64,000 bases of DNA from Roseibium marinum (GTDB lineage: Bacteria; Pseudomonadota; Alphaproteobacteria; Rhizobiales; Stappiaceae), in contig NZ_PPCN01000003.1 of assembly GCF_002906165.1 (NCBI RefSeq), forward strand, positions 1 to 64,000, read 5' to 3'. The translations under genes were made by a program, and so were the position numbers. This document shows positions 52,377-62,167 of this stretch, one piece after another (within the stretch, counting starts at the first letter, position 1; the number at the start of each line of letters is the position of its first letter). The notes beneath the pieces were generated by a model, which saw only the letters and a program-made list of their open reading frames with translations, had not been told where the DNA came from and searched no databases.

Positions 52377-54032
52377 ATGGCACAAAACAAGGCCAAAATG
52401 ATTTCGCTCGAGGAAGGCGGTTTCGCCATCTTCCTTGTGCTGCTTGCATTCGCCTGCCTGATCGTGGCGGGCAAGACCTTCGATCAGGTCATGGCATTTC
52501 ACGCGGGCATCGGCGCACTGGTCGCCGCCGTCAGCGTGTTTGTGATCTTCAAGAAATATTTCGACGACGGCGGGGAACCGATCCCGCAGGAAATCGGCGG
52601 CAAACCCAACTACAACTTCGGACCGGTCAAGTTCGGCTCGGTCGCGGCGATGTTCTGGGGCCTCGCCGGTTTCACCGTCGGGCTGGTGATCGCCCTTCAG
52701 CTTGCCTTTCCGGCGCTGAACTTCGATCTGCCCTGGACAAATTTCGGTCGCCTGCGCCCCTTGCACACCTCCGCGGTGATCTTCGCCTTCGGCGGCAACG
52801 TGCTGCTGGCGACGTCGATGTATGTGGTCCAGCGCACCAGCCGTGCGCGCATGCCCGGCAAGATCCTGCCCTGGTTCGTGATCGTCGGATACAACGTCTT
52901 CATCGTGATCGCCGGCACCGGCTATCTGCTCGGCGCCACGCAGAGCAAGGAATACGCCGAGCCGGAATGGTACGCCGACTTGTGGCTGACCATCGTCTGG
53001 GTATGTTATCTGCTGTTGTTCCTCGGCACGTTGTGGAAGCGCAAGGAACCGCACATCTATGTGGCCAACTGGTTCTACCTGGCGTTCATCGTCACCATCG
53101 CCATGCTGCACATCGTCAACAACCTGACGATCCCGGTGTCGGTCTATTCGACCAAGTCCTACATCGTCTGGTCCGGTGTGCAGGATGCCATGGTGCAGTG
53201 GTGGTACGGCCATAACGCGGTCGGTTTCTTCCTGACCGCCGGCTTCCTGGCCATCATGTATTATTTCATCCCCAAGCGCGCCGACCGGCCGGTCTATTCC
53301 TACCGCCTGTCCATCGTGCACTTCTGGGCGCTGATCTTCATCTACATCTGGGCCGGTCCGCACCACCTGCATTATACGGCGCTGCCGCAATGGGCTTCGA
53401 CGCTGGGCGCGACCTTCTCCATCATCCTGTGGATGCCCTCCTGGGGTGGCATGATCAACGGCCTGATGACGCTGTCGGGCGCCTGGGACAAGCTCAGGAC
53501 CGATCCGGTGCTGCGCATGATGGTGGTCTCCGTCGCCTTCTACGGCATGTCGACCTTCGAAGGTCCGCTGATGAGCCTGCGTTCCGTCAACTCCCTGTCG
53601 CATTATACCGACTGGACCATCGGCCACGTGCATTCCGGTGCGCTCGGCTGGGTTGGCTACATCTCCTTCGGCGCGCTCTACTGCCTCATTCCGTGGCTGT
53701 GGAACAGGAAGGGCCTCTATTCGCTGAAACTGGTGAACTGGCACTTCTGGCTGTCGACCCTGGGGATCGTTCTCTACATCACCTCGATGTGGGTGTCCGG
53801 GATCATGCAGGGCCTGATGTGGCGCGCCTACGATCAGCTCGGTTTCCTGGAATACTCCTTCGTGGAAACCGTCGAGGCGATGCATCCCTTCTACATAATC
53901 CGGGCTCTTGGCGGCGCGCTCTTCCTGCTGGGCGCCGTGATCATGGCCTATAATCTCTGGATGACTGTCCGTCATGGTGAGGCTGAGGAAGCCGAAGCCA
54001 CGCCGGCCGGCTCCCTGGCTCCGGCCGAATAA
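52377..54032 (+). CDS. ccoN: Cytochrome cbb3 oxidase subunit I (CcoN)
   Basis: Catalytic subunit (551 residues, ~12 helices) of the high-affinity cbb3 terminal oxidase in the inner membrane; reduces oxygen to water and pumps protons. Haem and copper ligands are visible: [12 protein letters not shown] (haem b His), [12 protein letters not shown] and AGPHHLHYT (CuB His), and [13 protein letters not shown] (haem His). First gene of the ccoNOQP operon, driven by the FixK box. GC-rich codon use throughout. Confidence 0.97.
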   Translation: MAQNKAKMISLEEGGFAIFLVLLAFACLIVAGKTFDQVMAFHAGIGALVAAVSVFVIFKKYFDDGGEPIPQEIGGKPNYNFGPVKFGSVAAMFWGLAGFTVGLVIALQLAFPALNFDLPWTNFGRLRPLHTSAVIFAFGGNVLLATSMYVVQRTSRARMPGKILPWFVIVGYNVFIVIAGTGYLLGATQSKEYAEPEWYADLWLTIVWVCYLLLFLGTLWKRKEPHIYVANWFYLAFIVTIAMLHIVNNLTIPVSVYSTKSYIVWSGVQDAMVQWWYGHNAVGFFLTAGFLAIMYYFIPKRADRPVYSYRLSIVHFWALIFIYIWAGPHHLHYTALPQWASTLGATFSIILWMPSWGGMINGLMTLSGAWDKLRTDPVLRMMVVSVAFYGMSTFEGPLMSLRSVNSLSHYTDWTIGHVHSGALGWVGYISFGALYCLIPWLWNRKGLYSLKLVNWHFWLSTLGIVLYITSMWVSGIMQGLMWRAYDQLGFLEYSFVETVEAMHPFYIIRALGGALFLLGAVIMAYNLWMTVRHGEAEEAEATPAGSLAPAE

Positions 54033-54045
54033 GGGAGGGACGAAA

Positions 54046-54780
54046 ATGTCAGCTTGGAAAAAACACGAAGTCTTTGAAAAGAACTCCTTCGTCCTCCTGA
54101 TCGGTATCCTGATCGTGGTCGCCATTGGCGGCCTGGTCGAGATCGCACCGCTCTTCTACCTGAAGAGCACCATCGAGAAGACCGAGGGCATGCGGCCCTA
54201 TACGCCGCTGGAGCTCACCGGGCGCAACATCTTCATCCGCGAGGGCTGCTACACCTGCCACTCGCAGATGATCCGCCCGATGCGCGACGAACTGGAGCGC
54301 TACGGCCATTATTCGCTGGCCGCCGAAAGCATGTACGACCATCCCTTCCAGTGGGGCTCCAAACGCACCGGACCGGATCTTGCCCGCGTCGGCGGAAAAT
54401 ATTCCGACGACTGGCATGTGGAGCATCTGAAGGATCCCCGCTCCCTGGTTCCGGCCTCTATCATGCCCGGCTATCCGTTCCTGGCGGAAAACCGCCTGAG
54501 CACCCGCGATATCCAGGCGGATCTCTCCGTGAACGCCTTCCTGGGGACGCCCTATACGCAGGAGCAGATCGACAACGCCGCGGCTGACCTTATGGGTCAG
54601 GCAAGGCCGGACACCGATGCGGCCTATGAGTTCGAGGAACGCTGGCCGACGGCAAAGATCCGCACCTTCGACGGCAACCTGAAGGACGTCACCGAAATGG
54701 ACGCGCTGGTCGCTTATCTTCAGGTGCTGGGCACCATGGTCGACTTCTCCATCTATGACGACAAGGCAAACGCGAGGTAA
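54046..54780 (+). CDS. ccoO: Cytochrome cbb3 oxidase subunit II (CcoO)
   Basis: 244-residue mono-haem c-type subunit, anchored by one N-terminal helix (about 15-40), passing electrons from CcoP to CcoN in the periplasm. Haem motif CYTCHSQ starts at C68 (C68-C71-His72); axial Met is in the distal part (for example IMPGYPF). Length and motif fit CcoO. Starts 13 bases after the ccoN stop with GGGAGGGA upstream. Confidence 0.97.
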   Translation: MSAWKKHEVFEKNSFVLLIGILIVVAIGGLVEIAPLFYLKSTIEKTEGMRPYTPLELTGRNIFIREGCYTCHSQMIRPMRDELERYGHYSLAAESMYDHPFQWGSKRTGPDLARVGGKYSDDWHVEHLKDPRSLVPASIMPGYPFLAENRLSTRDIQADLSVNAFLGTPYTQEQIDNAAADLMGQARPDTDAAYEFEERWPTAKIRTFDGNLKDVTEMDALVAYLQVLGTMVDFSIYDDKANAR

Positions 54781-54784
54781 GGCG

Positions 54785-54940
54785 ATGAACGAGACATATA
54801 CCGCTGTTGCGGCCTTCGCGCAGACCTGGGGCCTCATCTATTTCATGATCCTGTTCGGCGTGGTTCTGGCCTACGCCCTGTGGCCGAAGAATCGCAAGAA
54901 GTTCGATGACGCCGCCAAAATCCCGTTCCGGGAGGACTGA
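54785..54940 (+). CDS. ccoQ: Cytochrome cbb3 oxidase subunit CcoQ
   Basis: Small 51-residue protein with one membrane helix (about 10-30, TWGLIYFMILFGVVLAYALW) and a charged C-tail; helps stabilise the oxidase. Located between ccoO (4-base gap) and ccoP (3-base gap), which makes the identification firm despite its size. Confidence 0.92.
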   Translation: MNETYTAVAAFAQTWGLIYFMILFGVVLAYALWPKNRKKFDDAAKIPFRED

Positions 54941-54943
54941 ACC

Positions 54944-55822
54944 ATGGCAGACACGCACGAAAAAGAAATCGACCGGATCTCCGGCGTCGAGACGACCGGC
55001 CACGAATGGGACGGGCTGAAGGAACTGAACAATCCACTGCCGAGATGGTGGCTGTACAGCTTCTATGCCTGCATCGTCTGGGCCGCGGTCTACTGGGTGC
55101 TCTACCCGTCCTGGCCGCTGATCTCCAGCTACACCACCGGTGTGCTGGGGGCCAATCAGCGGACCGAAGCGATTGCCGCCTTTGACGAGGGCGTCGCGGG
55201 GCGTTCCGAGTTCGCCGACAAGATCATCGCGGCGTCCCTGGAAGATATCTCCCTCGATCAGGAACTGCTGCAATTCGCCCAGGCGAACGGACAGGCCGCC
55301 TTCGGTGACAATTGCGCGCCATGCCACGGCTCGGGCGCAACGGGAGCCGAAGGCTATCCGAACCTGCAGGACGATACCTGGCTGTGGGGCGGTACGCTGG
55401 ACGACATCCACACCACGCTGCTCTACGGCATCCGCTCGGACCATGACGATGCGCGTATCGGCGAGATGCCGGCCTTCGGCCGCGACGAACTGCTGAGCCG
55501 CGAGGAGGTTGCCCAGGTCGCCAATTTCGTCGCCTCCAAGGCTGATGTGGAGACAGAGGACGGCGTTGACCTGGCCGCCGGACAGGTGCTCTACGAGGAC
55601 AATTGCGCGGCCTGTCACGGCGACAGCCTGGAAGGTATCCAGGAAGTCGGCGCGCCCAGCCTGATGTCGGCCAATTACCTCTATGGCAAGTCCCTGGACG
55701 ACATCAAGGCGCAGATCCATGCGCCGCGTAACGGTGTGATGCCGGCCTGGATCGACCGGCTGGACGCCGCGACGATCAAGTCGCTGACGGTCTATGTCCA
55801 CTCCTTCGGGGGCGGTCAATAA
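54944..55822 (+). CDS. ccoP: Cytochrome cbb3 oxidase subunit III (CcoP), di-haem
   Basis: 292-residue c-type cytochrome with one N-terminal helix (about 30-55) and two haem-binding motifs, C124-APC-H128 and C221-AAC-H225. It takes electrons from cytochrome c. Starts 3 bases after ccoQ. The gene ends 166 bases before ccoG, with two hairpins in the gap. Confidence 0.97.
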   Translation: MADTHEKEIDRISGVETTGHEWDGLKELNNPLPRWWLYSFYACIVWAAVYWVLYPSWPLISSYTTGVLGANQRTEAIAAFDEGVAGRSEFADKIIAASLEDISLDQELLQFAQANGQAAFGDNCAPCHGSGATGAEGYPNLQDDTWLWGGTLDDIHTTLLYGIRSDHDDARIGEMPAFGRDELLSREEVAQVANFVASKADVETEDGVDLAAGQVLYEDNCAACHGDSLEGIQEVGAPSLMSANYLYGKSLDDIKAQIHAPRNGVMPAWIDRLDAATIKSLTVYVHSFGGGQ

Positions 55823-55864
55823 GCCGCGGCCCTGCGGCAAGGCGCGCAATGGGCGCATGAATTG

Positions 55865-55898
55865 ATCCGGCGCAAAGTCAGTCCGCCTTGCGCCGGAT
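55865..55898. repeat. Hairpin 1 between ccoP and ccoG
   Basis: Perfect 11-bp arms 55865-55875 and 55888-55898 (12-base loop), no T-run. May be a processing or attenuation site separating ccoNOQP from ccoGHIS. Confidence 0.7.
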
Positions 55899-55916
55899 TA
55901 GTGTTTGCAGCGTGAC

Positions 55917-55949
55917 GGATCCAGCGGTCCGTCGTTATCCGCTGGATCC
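55917..55949. repeat. Hairpin 2 between ccoP and ccoG
   Basis: Perfect 11-bp arms 55917-55927 and 55939-55949 (11-base loop), starting 18 bases after hairpin 1 and ending just before the GGAGG that precedes ccoG. No T-run. Confidence 0.7.
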
Positions 55950-55988
55950 TGGAGGGGCAGGATCGTTTTCGACAGAAGGACGGACGGA

Positions 55989-57452
55989 ATGTCCACGGAC
56001 ACGGAAAGCCATGACGACGCGCACACCGACGAGTGGTTCGCGTCCGCCAAGAAGATCTATCCCATGGCGACCCACGGCCTGTTCCGCAGGATCAAGTGGA
56101 CGCTGCTCTTCATCACGCTCGGCATCTATTATTTCCTGCCGTTCATCCGCTTCGACCGTGGACCGAACGCACCCGATCAGGCCGTTCTGGTCGACATGGT
56201 GCACAAGCGGGCCTACTTCTTCTTCATCGAGATCTGGCCGCAGGAAGTCTATTATCTCACCGGTCTGCTGATCCTTGCCGCGGTGGGGCTGTTCCTGATG
56301 AATGCGGTCGCCGGCCGGATCTGGTGCGGCTATCTTTGCCCGCAGACTGTCTGGACGGACATGTTCCTGTGGATCGAACGCAAGGTCGAGGGCGACCGGC
56401 GGGACCGTATCAATCTGGACAAGGAACCCTGGACCTTCGGAAAGGTCCGCAAGCGGGCCACCAAGCATTTCTTCTGGCTGATGATCGCCTGGTGGACCGG
56501 GGGGGCCTGGGTTCTCTACTTCAACGACGCGCCGACGCTGGTCTGGCAGCTTCTCACCTTCCAGGCGCCGCTCGTCGCCTATGTCTGGATCGCGATCCTG
56601 ACGGCGACCACTTATCTTCTGGCCGGCTTCATGCGCGAGCAGGTCTGCATCTACATGTGCCCCTGGCCGCGCATTCAGGCGGCGTTGACGGACGAAAAGG
56701 CCCTCAATGTCACCTATCGCTGGGACCGGGGCGAGCCGCGCGGCTCCCTGAAACAGAACAAGAAGCTGGTGGAGCAGGGTCTTCCGGCAGGGGACTGCGT
56801 CGACTGCTACCAGTGTTTTCATGTCTGTCCGACCGGGGTCGATATCCGCAAGGGCATGCAGCTCGACTGCATCCAGTGCGGGTTGTGTATCGATGCCTGC
56901 GACAACATCATGACCAAGGTCGGCAAGCCGACAGGTCTGATCGCCTACGATACCGATGAAAACATCCAGCGCAGGATCGAGGGCAAGGAGTCGGTTTATG
57001 AAATCGTCCGGCCCCGGACGGTAATCTACGCCGCTCTCATCGTCCTGGTCAGCGCCATCATGCTGTTCGCGCTGCTGACCCGGGATTTCGCCGATATCAG
57101 CGTTCTGCATGACCGCAATCCGGTCTTCGTGGAACAGTCCAACGGCACGGTTCGCAACGGCTATACGGTGCGCCTTTCCAACAAGCGCCAGCATCCCCGC
57201 AGTTTCATGCTGAATATCGAGGGCATGCCGCCCAACACAAAGATGGAAGCCATCGGTGTGGAAACCACCTTCGCCGAACGGCCGATCATCGAGGTCGGGC
57301 CGGATACCACGCGGGAAGTCCGCATCCTGGTAACCTCGCCGCCCGGCGAAAAGATGCCCGGCTCGACGCCCGTGACTTTCCGCATCACCGACAGCGTGAT
57401 GGGTGAAGTGGTAACCGCGAAAGACAATTTCAAAGCACCGGACAAACCTTGA
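55989..57452 (+). CDS. ccoG: Cytochrome c oxidase accessory protein CcoG (RdxA/FixG)
   Basis: Membrane-bound iron-sulfur protein (487 residues) needed for cbb3 assembly, probably reducing copper. Ferredoxin-like cluster motifs are seen as CVDCYQCFHVCPTGVD and CIQCGLCIDACD (about 260-305), with further CGYLCPQ and CIYMCPWP before them. N-terminal helices about 25-130 and a C-terminal immunoglobulin-like domain follow. The in-frame start at 55905 is not used; the ATG at 55989 begins the usual acidic N-terminus. Confidence 0.96.
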   Translation: MSTDTESHDDAHTDEWFASAKKIYPMATHGLFRRIKWTLLFITLGIYYFLPFIRFDRGPNAPDQAVLVDMVHKRAYFFFIEIWPQEVYYLTGLLILAAVGLFLMNAVAGRIWCGYLCPQTVWTDMFLWIERKVEGDRRDRINLDKEPWTFGKVRKRATKHFFWLMIAWWTGGAWVLYFNDAPTLVWQLLTFQAPLVAYVWIAILTATTYLLAGFMREQVCIYMCPWPRIQAALTDEKALNVTYRWDRGEPRGSLKQNKKLVEQGLPAGDCVDCYQCFHVCPTGVDIRKGMQLDCIQCGLCIDACDNIMTKVGKPTGLIAYDTDENIQRRIEGKESVYEIVRPRTVIYAALIVLVSAIMLFALLTRDFADISVLHDRNPVFVEQSNGTVRNGYTVRLSNKRQHPRSFMLNIEGMPPNTKMEAIGVETTFAERPIIEVGPDTTREVRILVTSPPGEKMPGSTPVTFRITDSVMGEVVTAKDNFKAPDKP

Positions 57453-57462
57453 GGAGGATTAA

Positions 57463-57975
57463 ATGTCGATGGTTCAATCCAGCATGAAGGACCCCAAGGC
57501 GATCACCGGCAAGACAGTCCTTGTCTGGCTGTTTGCTTTCTTCGGCGTGATCTTCGCCGCGAACGGGATCTTCATCTATCTCGCGCTTGGATCGTTCCCG
57601 GGCGTGGTCGAGGATCGCCCTTATGAAGCCGGTCAGGCGTATAACGAGGAAATCGCCGCCGCGAGGATACAGGCGGAGCTGGACTGGCAGGTGTCGGGTG
57701 AAGTCGTTCAAACCGCGGAAGGAACCGGCCGGTTGGTCGTGACCGCCGCCGACGCGGATGGAACGCCGCTCTACGGGGTCGAGGTTCACGCCCTTTTGCG
57801 GCATCCGGCCCGCGAAGCATCGGATATCGAAGCCTTTCTGAATGCGGATGGCGGCGGACGCTATACCGCCGATCTGGAGAAGGTTCCGGCAGGCAACTGG
57901 ACACTTATTCTTGAGATCGAAGAGGGCGGTGCGCGGAAATTCAAATCCGAGAACCGGATTTTCCTGAAGGAATAA
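57463..57975 (+). CDS. ccoH: FixH/CcoH assembly protein
   Basis: 170-residue protein with one N-terminal helix (about 18-40) and a periplasmic domain; required for stable cbb3 oxidase. It begins 10 bases after ccoG (GAGGA ribosome-binding site) and is followed 10 bases later by ccoI. The conserved FixH sequence pattern (GSFPGVVED then YEAGQAYN) is present. Confidence 0.95.
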   Translation: MSMVQSSMKDPKAITGKTVLVWLFAFFGVIFAANGIFIYLALGSFPGVVEDRPYEAGQAYNEEIAAARIQAELDWQVSGEVVQTAEGTGRLVVTAADADGTPLYGVEVHALLRHPAREASDIEAFLNADGGGRYTADLEKVPAGNWTLILEIEEGGARKFKSENRIFLKE

Positions 57976-57985
57976 GGCAATCGAC

Positions 57986-60232
57986 GTGACGGTTCATCAG
58001 CGCGACTGGCAGGCTTTCGTAACGCCCGGCAAGGACGGTGCTGTCCACATGGATCTTGCCGTCGACGGCATCACCTGCGCGGCCTGCATGGGCGATATCG
58101 AGCGCGGGTTGAAGCGCCTGCCGGGCATCCGCGCGGCTCGCGTCAATCTGACCAGCCAGCGCCTGGCGGTCGACTGGGTGGAGGACCAGACCGGAGCGGA
58201 CGAAATCGTCGCCGAGCTGGCACGGCTTGGCTACACCGCCCATCCGTTCGACCCGGCAAGCCAGAAAGACCGTCAGGACCGCACTGGCAAGGAGCTTTTG
58301 CGGTGCTTGGCGGTGGCGGGCTTCGCCGGCATGAACATCATGCTCCTGTCGGTCTCCGTCTGGTCGGGCAACGCGACCGGGATCGAGGCGGAGACGAGGG
58401 ACTTCTTCCACTGGCTGTCGGCCCTGATCGCCTTGCCGACGGTGGCCTATGCCGGACGGCCCTTCTTCAGGAGCGCCTTCAAGGCGCTGGCGTCCGGGCG
58501 CTTGAACATGGACGTGCCGATCATGATCGGCGTGGTCCTGGCTGTGGCGCTGTCCGTGGTGCAGACGGTGCAGCACCAGCATCACGCCTATTTTGAATCG
58601 GCCGTCATGCTGCTGTTCTTCCTGCTGGTCGGCCGGTATCTCGATCACAACATGCGCGGGCGCACCCGCTCCTTTGCCGAAAACATCGCCGCCCTCAAGG
58701 CGGAAGTCGCCGCCCGGATCCTGCCCGATGGCAACGTGCGGGAAGTTCCGCTGTCCAGGATTGCCGCAGGAGATCTCGTTCTGGTGTCCGCGGGCGAACG
58801 CGTTCCGGTGGACGGCGTGGTGGAAACGGGCACCTCGGAAATCGACCAGAGCCTCGTCACCGGCGAAAGCGGTCTTGTGCCCGTGGATCCCGGCCAGCGC
58901 GTCTATGCGGGAACGCTCAACGGTTCCGGCGCGCTTCAGGTGCGTGTCGAGGCCGCCTCCGGAGCGACGCTGCTCGATGAGGTCAACAGGCTTCTGGAGG
59001 CCGCCTCGCAGGCGAAATCGAAATATGTCCGCATCGCCGACCGGGCCGCGCGGCTTTACGCGCCGCTCGTCCACGGCGCGGCCGGGCTGACGTTTCTGGG
59101 CTGGCTGCTCGCGGGCATGGAGTGGCAGCCGGCGCTGGTGATCGCCATCTCGGTGCTGATCATCACATGTCCCTGCGCGCTTGGCCTTGCCGTTCCCGCC
59201 GTTCAGGTGGTTGCCTCCGGGCAGCTTTTCCGCCGCGGCGTGCTGCTGAACTCCGGCGACGCCATAGAGCGCCTCGCCGACATCGATACCATCCTTTTCG
59301 ACAAGACCGGCACGCTGACCCTTGCCGAACCGGAACTCTGTGGCCCGTTCGACGCAAAGGATCGTCTGGTGGCGCTGGCGGGTCGCCTGGCGCTTGCCAG
59401 CCGTCACCCGTTGTCGATGGCCCTGGTCAGGGCAACGCACGCCATCACGCCCTTGCCGGAGGTGAAGGAAGTCCCGGGGGCGGGACTGGAGACCGTTGTG
59501 GAAGGTGAGCGCTTGCGTCTCGGCAGCCCGCAGTTCTGCGGCGCGACGGCGCGGCAGATCGAGGGTGCCTTGAGGGAGGTTCCCGGCGCATCGCTTCTCG
59601 CGATCCGCTTCGGCGACGGGCCGGTGCGGCTTCTGCCCTTCCGCCAGAGCCCGCGGCCGGACGCGCGTGCGGTGATCGATCATCTGAAGGCCGCGGGATA
59701 CGCGCTCGAGATCGTTTCAGGCGACACGGAACCGGCCGTGGCCGGTTGCGCGGATGTGCTTGGCATCCCTCACTGGCAGGCCGGAATGAAGCCCGCGCAG
59801 AAGATTGCCCGTCTCGAGGTGCTGCAGCAGGCCGGCCGCAAGGTGCTGATGGTGGGCGACGGCCTGAATGATGCGCCTGCGCTCGCGGGCGCCCATGTCT
59901 CCCTGTCGCCCGTCTCGGCGGTCCACCTCAGCCAGGCGGCCTCGGACGCGGTTTTCCTGGGTGACAGGCTGCAGCCCGTTGCCGATGCGCTGCTTCTGTC
60001 GCAAAGGGCCCGCGCGGCCATCGAGCAGAACCTTTGGATCTCCGTCCTTTACAATATGATAGCGGTTCCGGTGGCTGTCGCCGGCTTCGTGACGCCGCTG
60101 ATGGCGGCCGTTGCCATGTCGGCCTCCTCGCTGGCCGTCACGGCCAATGCCCTCAAGCTGCGCTGGGGGGAGGGGCGTCCCGAAGTTAGGGCCGCGCCTG
60201 CTCGGACGTCGGGCGAAAGGGCTCAAGGATGA
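57986..60232 (+). CDS. ccoI: Copper-translocating P-type ATPase CcoI (FixI)
   Basis: Inner-membrane P1B copper ATPase (748 residues) that supplies copper for the CuB centre. Heavy-metal domain with GITCAACM (C31, C34), ion path motif CPC (C395-P-C397), phosphorylation Asp439 in DKTGTLT and hinge GDGLNDAPAL are present. Eight membrane helices expected. Part of the ccoGHIS block. Confidence 0.96.
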   Translation: MTVHQRDWQAFVTPGKDGAVHMDLAVDGITCAACMGDIERGLKRLPGIRAARVNLTSQRLAVDWVEDQTGADEIVAELARLGYTAHPFDPASQKDRQDRTGKELLRCLAVAGFAGMNIMLLSVSVWSGNATGIEAETRDFFHWLSALIALPTVAYAGRPFFRSAFKALASGRLNMDVPIMIGVVLAVALSVVQTVQHQHHAYFESAVMLLFFLLVGRYLDHNMRGRTRSFAENIAALKAEVAARILPDGNVREVPLSRIAAGDLVLVSAGERVPVDGVVETGTSEIDQSLVTGESGLVPVDPGQRVYAGTLNGSGALQVRVEAASGATLLDEVNRLLEAASQAKSKYVRIADRAARLYAPLVHGAAGLTFLGWLLAGMEWQPALVIAISVLIITCPCALGLAVPAVQVVASGQLFRRGVLLNSGDAIERLADIDTILFDKTGTLTLAEPELCGPFDAKDRLVALAGRLALASRHPLSMALVRATHAITPLPEVKEVPGAGLETVVEGERLRLGSPQFCGATARQIEGALREVPGASLLAIRFGDGPVRLLPFRQSPRPDARAVIDHLKAAGYALEIVSGDTEPAVAGCADVLGIPHWQAGMKPAQKIARLEVLQQAGRKVLMVGDGLNDAPALAGAHVSLSPVSAVHLSQAASDAVFLGDRLQPVADALLLSQRARAAIEQNLWISVLYNMIAVPVAVAGFVTPLMAAVAMSASSLAVTANALKLRWGEGRPEVRAAPARTSGERAQG

Positions 60233-60239
60233 CGCTGCC

Positions 60240-60392
60240 ATGGATGTCCTGATCTACCTGATCCCGATTGCGCTTTTCCTCGGAGCACTGGGTCTGGGCG
60301 CTTTCCTGTGGTCCTTGAAGAGCGGCCAGTTCGACGATCTGGAGGGCGCCAAGTGGCGCATTCTGGAAGATGACGACTTGCCTGACGACTGA
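60240..60392 (+). CDS. ccoS: Cytochrome oxidase maturation protein CcoS
   Basis: 50-residue protein with one N-terminal helix (about 3-23) and acidic C-terminus (LEDDDLPDD), the CcoS pattern. Starts 7 bases after ccoI. Needed for cofactor insertion in cbb3 oxidase. Correct start is the ATG at 60240 (not a longer frame within ccoI). Confidence 0.9.
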   Translation: MDVLIYLIPIALFLGALGLGAFLWSLKSGQFDDLEGAKWRILEDDDLPDD

Positions 60393-60465
60393 ACGAAGCT
60401 AATCCTTGCAAACCTCCCGGTGCATCGCTAACGAGTGCCTCATTGATATGGAAGAGGTACAAGGG

Positions 60466-61134
60466 ATGGAACAGTTTCCGGACGCGCACAAGGCGGGCTA
60501 TGCGGTCTATTCGAAGACATCGCTCGCTATCTATGACGCATTGGTGCTCGGGCTCTCCAACCGGCTCATCTGGCGCTGCCCGAGTCGTCATATGATTGAC
60601 CTCTACAATCGCCACCTCGCCGCGGACCACCTGGATATCGGCGTCGGTACCGGCTATTTTCTGGACAGGGCGAAATATCCCGTTTCCGGTCCGAATGTGA
60701 CGCTGCTCGACCCGAACGAGCACTGCCTTCAAAAGGCAGCCGACCGAATTCGGCGTTACAGGCCTCATACAGTCCAGGCGGACGCCCTGCTGCCCTGGCC
60801 GGCATCGCTTGGCACGTTCGGCTCCATCGCGCTCAACTATGTCCTGCACTGCCTTCCTGGAACCATGTCCGGAAAAGCGGTGATCTTCGATCGCCTGCTG
60901 CCGCATCTTGCCGAAGACGGCGTCGTTTTCGGCGCAACGATCCTGCAGGGCGATGTGCCCCGCTCCGCCGCTGCCCGCCAACTCATGCGCATCTATAATC
61001 GCAAGGGCGTCTTTTCCAATGAACACGACACGGCGGAAGCTTTGGAGGCCGAGTTGTCACGCAGGTTTAATCTGGTCGAGATGAAGCTGATCGGCTGTGT
61101 CGTGCTGTTTTGCGCGAAGACGCCGAAGGCCTGA
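60466..61134 (+). CDS. Class I SAM-dependent methyltransferase
   Basis: 222-residue protein with the SAM motif DIGVGTGYFLDRA near 50-62 and acidic LLDPN in motif II. Substrate unknown. The ATG at 60466 (MEQFPDAHKAGYAVY) is chosen because AGAGG is 8-9 bases upstream; an earlier ATG at 60448 is in frame. Follows ccoS by 73 bases, perhaps a separate unit. Confidence 0.88.
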   Translation: MEQFPDAHKAGYAVYSKTSLAIYDALVLGLSNRLIWRCPSRHMIDLYNRHLAADHLDIGVGTGYFLDRAKYPVSGPNVTLLDPNEHCLQKAADRIRRYRPHTVQADALLPWPASLGTFGSIALNYVLHCLPGTMSGKAVIFDRLLPHLAEDGVVFGATILQGDVPRSAAARQLMRIYNRKGVFSNEHDTAEALEAELSRRFNLVEMKLIGCVVLFCAKTPKA

Positions 61135-61146
61135 GCGCATTCCGTT

Positions 61147-61314
61147 TCAGGAAAAAAGGTTGGAAAGCACCATGCCGGAGGCCAGCAGCAAAAGTCCGAT
61201 ACCGGATAAAAGCAAAAGATTGTCCCGGATTTTTTCACCGGAAACAGGTTCGGACGGCTTGCGCTCACGCGAAAGCGAATCGTCCTGTTCGAATGATTCC
61301 GGATCCCGGGACAT
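61147..61314 (-). CDS. Small single-helix membrane protein
   Basis: A 55-residue protein with a charged N-terminus (ESFEQDDSLSRERKP) and a C-terminal hydrophobic helix (NLLLLSGIGLLLLASGMVLS). I do not recognise it. The ATG at 61314 is used. Convergent with the methyltransferase gene, 12 bases apart. Confidence 0.5.
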   Translation of the reverse strand: MSRDPESFEQDDSLSRERKPSEPVSGEKIRDNLLLLSGIGLLLLASGMVLSNLFS

Positions 61315-61613
61315 GGTTCGTACAATCGTTGACAAAGGTCTCTCGCCTGTTGCTGTGCCCTGGCTGACAATGGTGTCCCAGGCTTGAAAGACCCGTTAAC
61401 GCCGCTTCGGCAAAAAGATTAACTCCGCGCAAGATTACCGGGCTGTGAATACCGGTGTGTCGTTTCAAAATGTTCCGTAAAGCCCTGATCAGCAATGATC
61501 GGGCGCGGCCGCGATATCACGTTCACCGGAGGGCTCATTCATCGGGAATCTCGGGGCTAACCCATTGTTCAGACTTTCATGACAAGACTTGCCTTGAAAC
61601 TTAGGAGGATTTG

Positions 61614-62135
61614 GTGAGCCTGGATCTTGCCTCACTGACATTCCTGCTGGTCGAGGACAGTGCCTATATGCGCACGATCCTGCGGACCATGTTGCAGGGT
61701 TTCGGCGCACGCCGGATCGTTGAAGCCGAGGACGGAGCGTCCGGCCTCGAGGCGATGGACCGTGCCAATCCGGATATCCTCATTCTGGATTGGGTCATGC
61801 CCATTCTGGACGGGGCCGATATGGTCCGCATGATCCGCAGCCCGAACAACCCCTTCGCTTATATTCCGATCATCATGGTTACGGCCCATACCGAGCGTAG
61901 CCGGATTGTGGAAGCGCGCCGCCTGGGCGTTCATGAGCTCCTGTCCAAGCCGATCTCGGCCAAGTCCCTATATCAGCGCGTGTCGAGCGTGATCCTGCAT
62001 CCGCGCGATTTCATAAAAACCGCGACCTATTTCGGACCGGCGCCTCGGGAAATCCGCAACCGCCAGAAAATCTGGCAGGCCGGCCAGGGACCGGAACCGG
62101 CTGAGGGCGAACAAAGCGCGGCTCCTATCGGATAA
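61614..62135 (+). CDS. CheY-like response regulator receiver with C-terminal extension
   Basis: 173-residue receiver protein. Acidic VEDS near 13-16, phospho-acceptor Asp59 in LILDWVMP, Thr in VTAHT and Lys in SKPISAKSL are present; the ~45-residue tail is polar with no DNA-binding motif. GTG at 61614 follows AGGAGG; a TTG 3 bases earlier is too close. Such receivers often act in motility or phosphorelays; partner unknown. Confidence 0.9.
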   Translation: MSLDLASLTFLLVEDSAYMRTILRTMLQGFGARRIVEAEDGASGLEAMDRANPDILILDWVMPILDGADMVRMIRSPNNPFAYIPIIMVTAHTERSRIVEARRLGVHELLSKPISAKSLYQRVSSVILHPRDFIKTATYFGPAPREIRNRQKIWQAGQGPEPAEGEQSAAPIG

Positions 62136-62167
62136 TTCTGGAATTTTTGAAGAGTTGCCGCCTGCTG

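Noticed and set aside
52371..54125. Long antisense open frame (584 codons) across ccoN
   Set aside because: GC-rich codon bias leaves open frames on the opposite strand; the translation is low-complexity (His/Gln/Arg/Glu rich) and the sense frame is clearly CcoN.
57941..59683. Minus-strand 580-codon frame opposite ccoI
   Set aside because: Antisense shadow of the copper ATPase; the product is Arg/His/Gly-rich low complexity.
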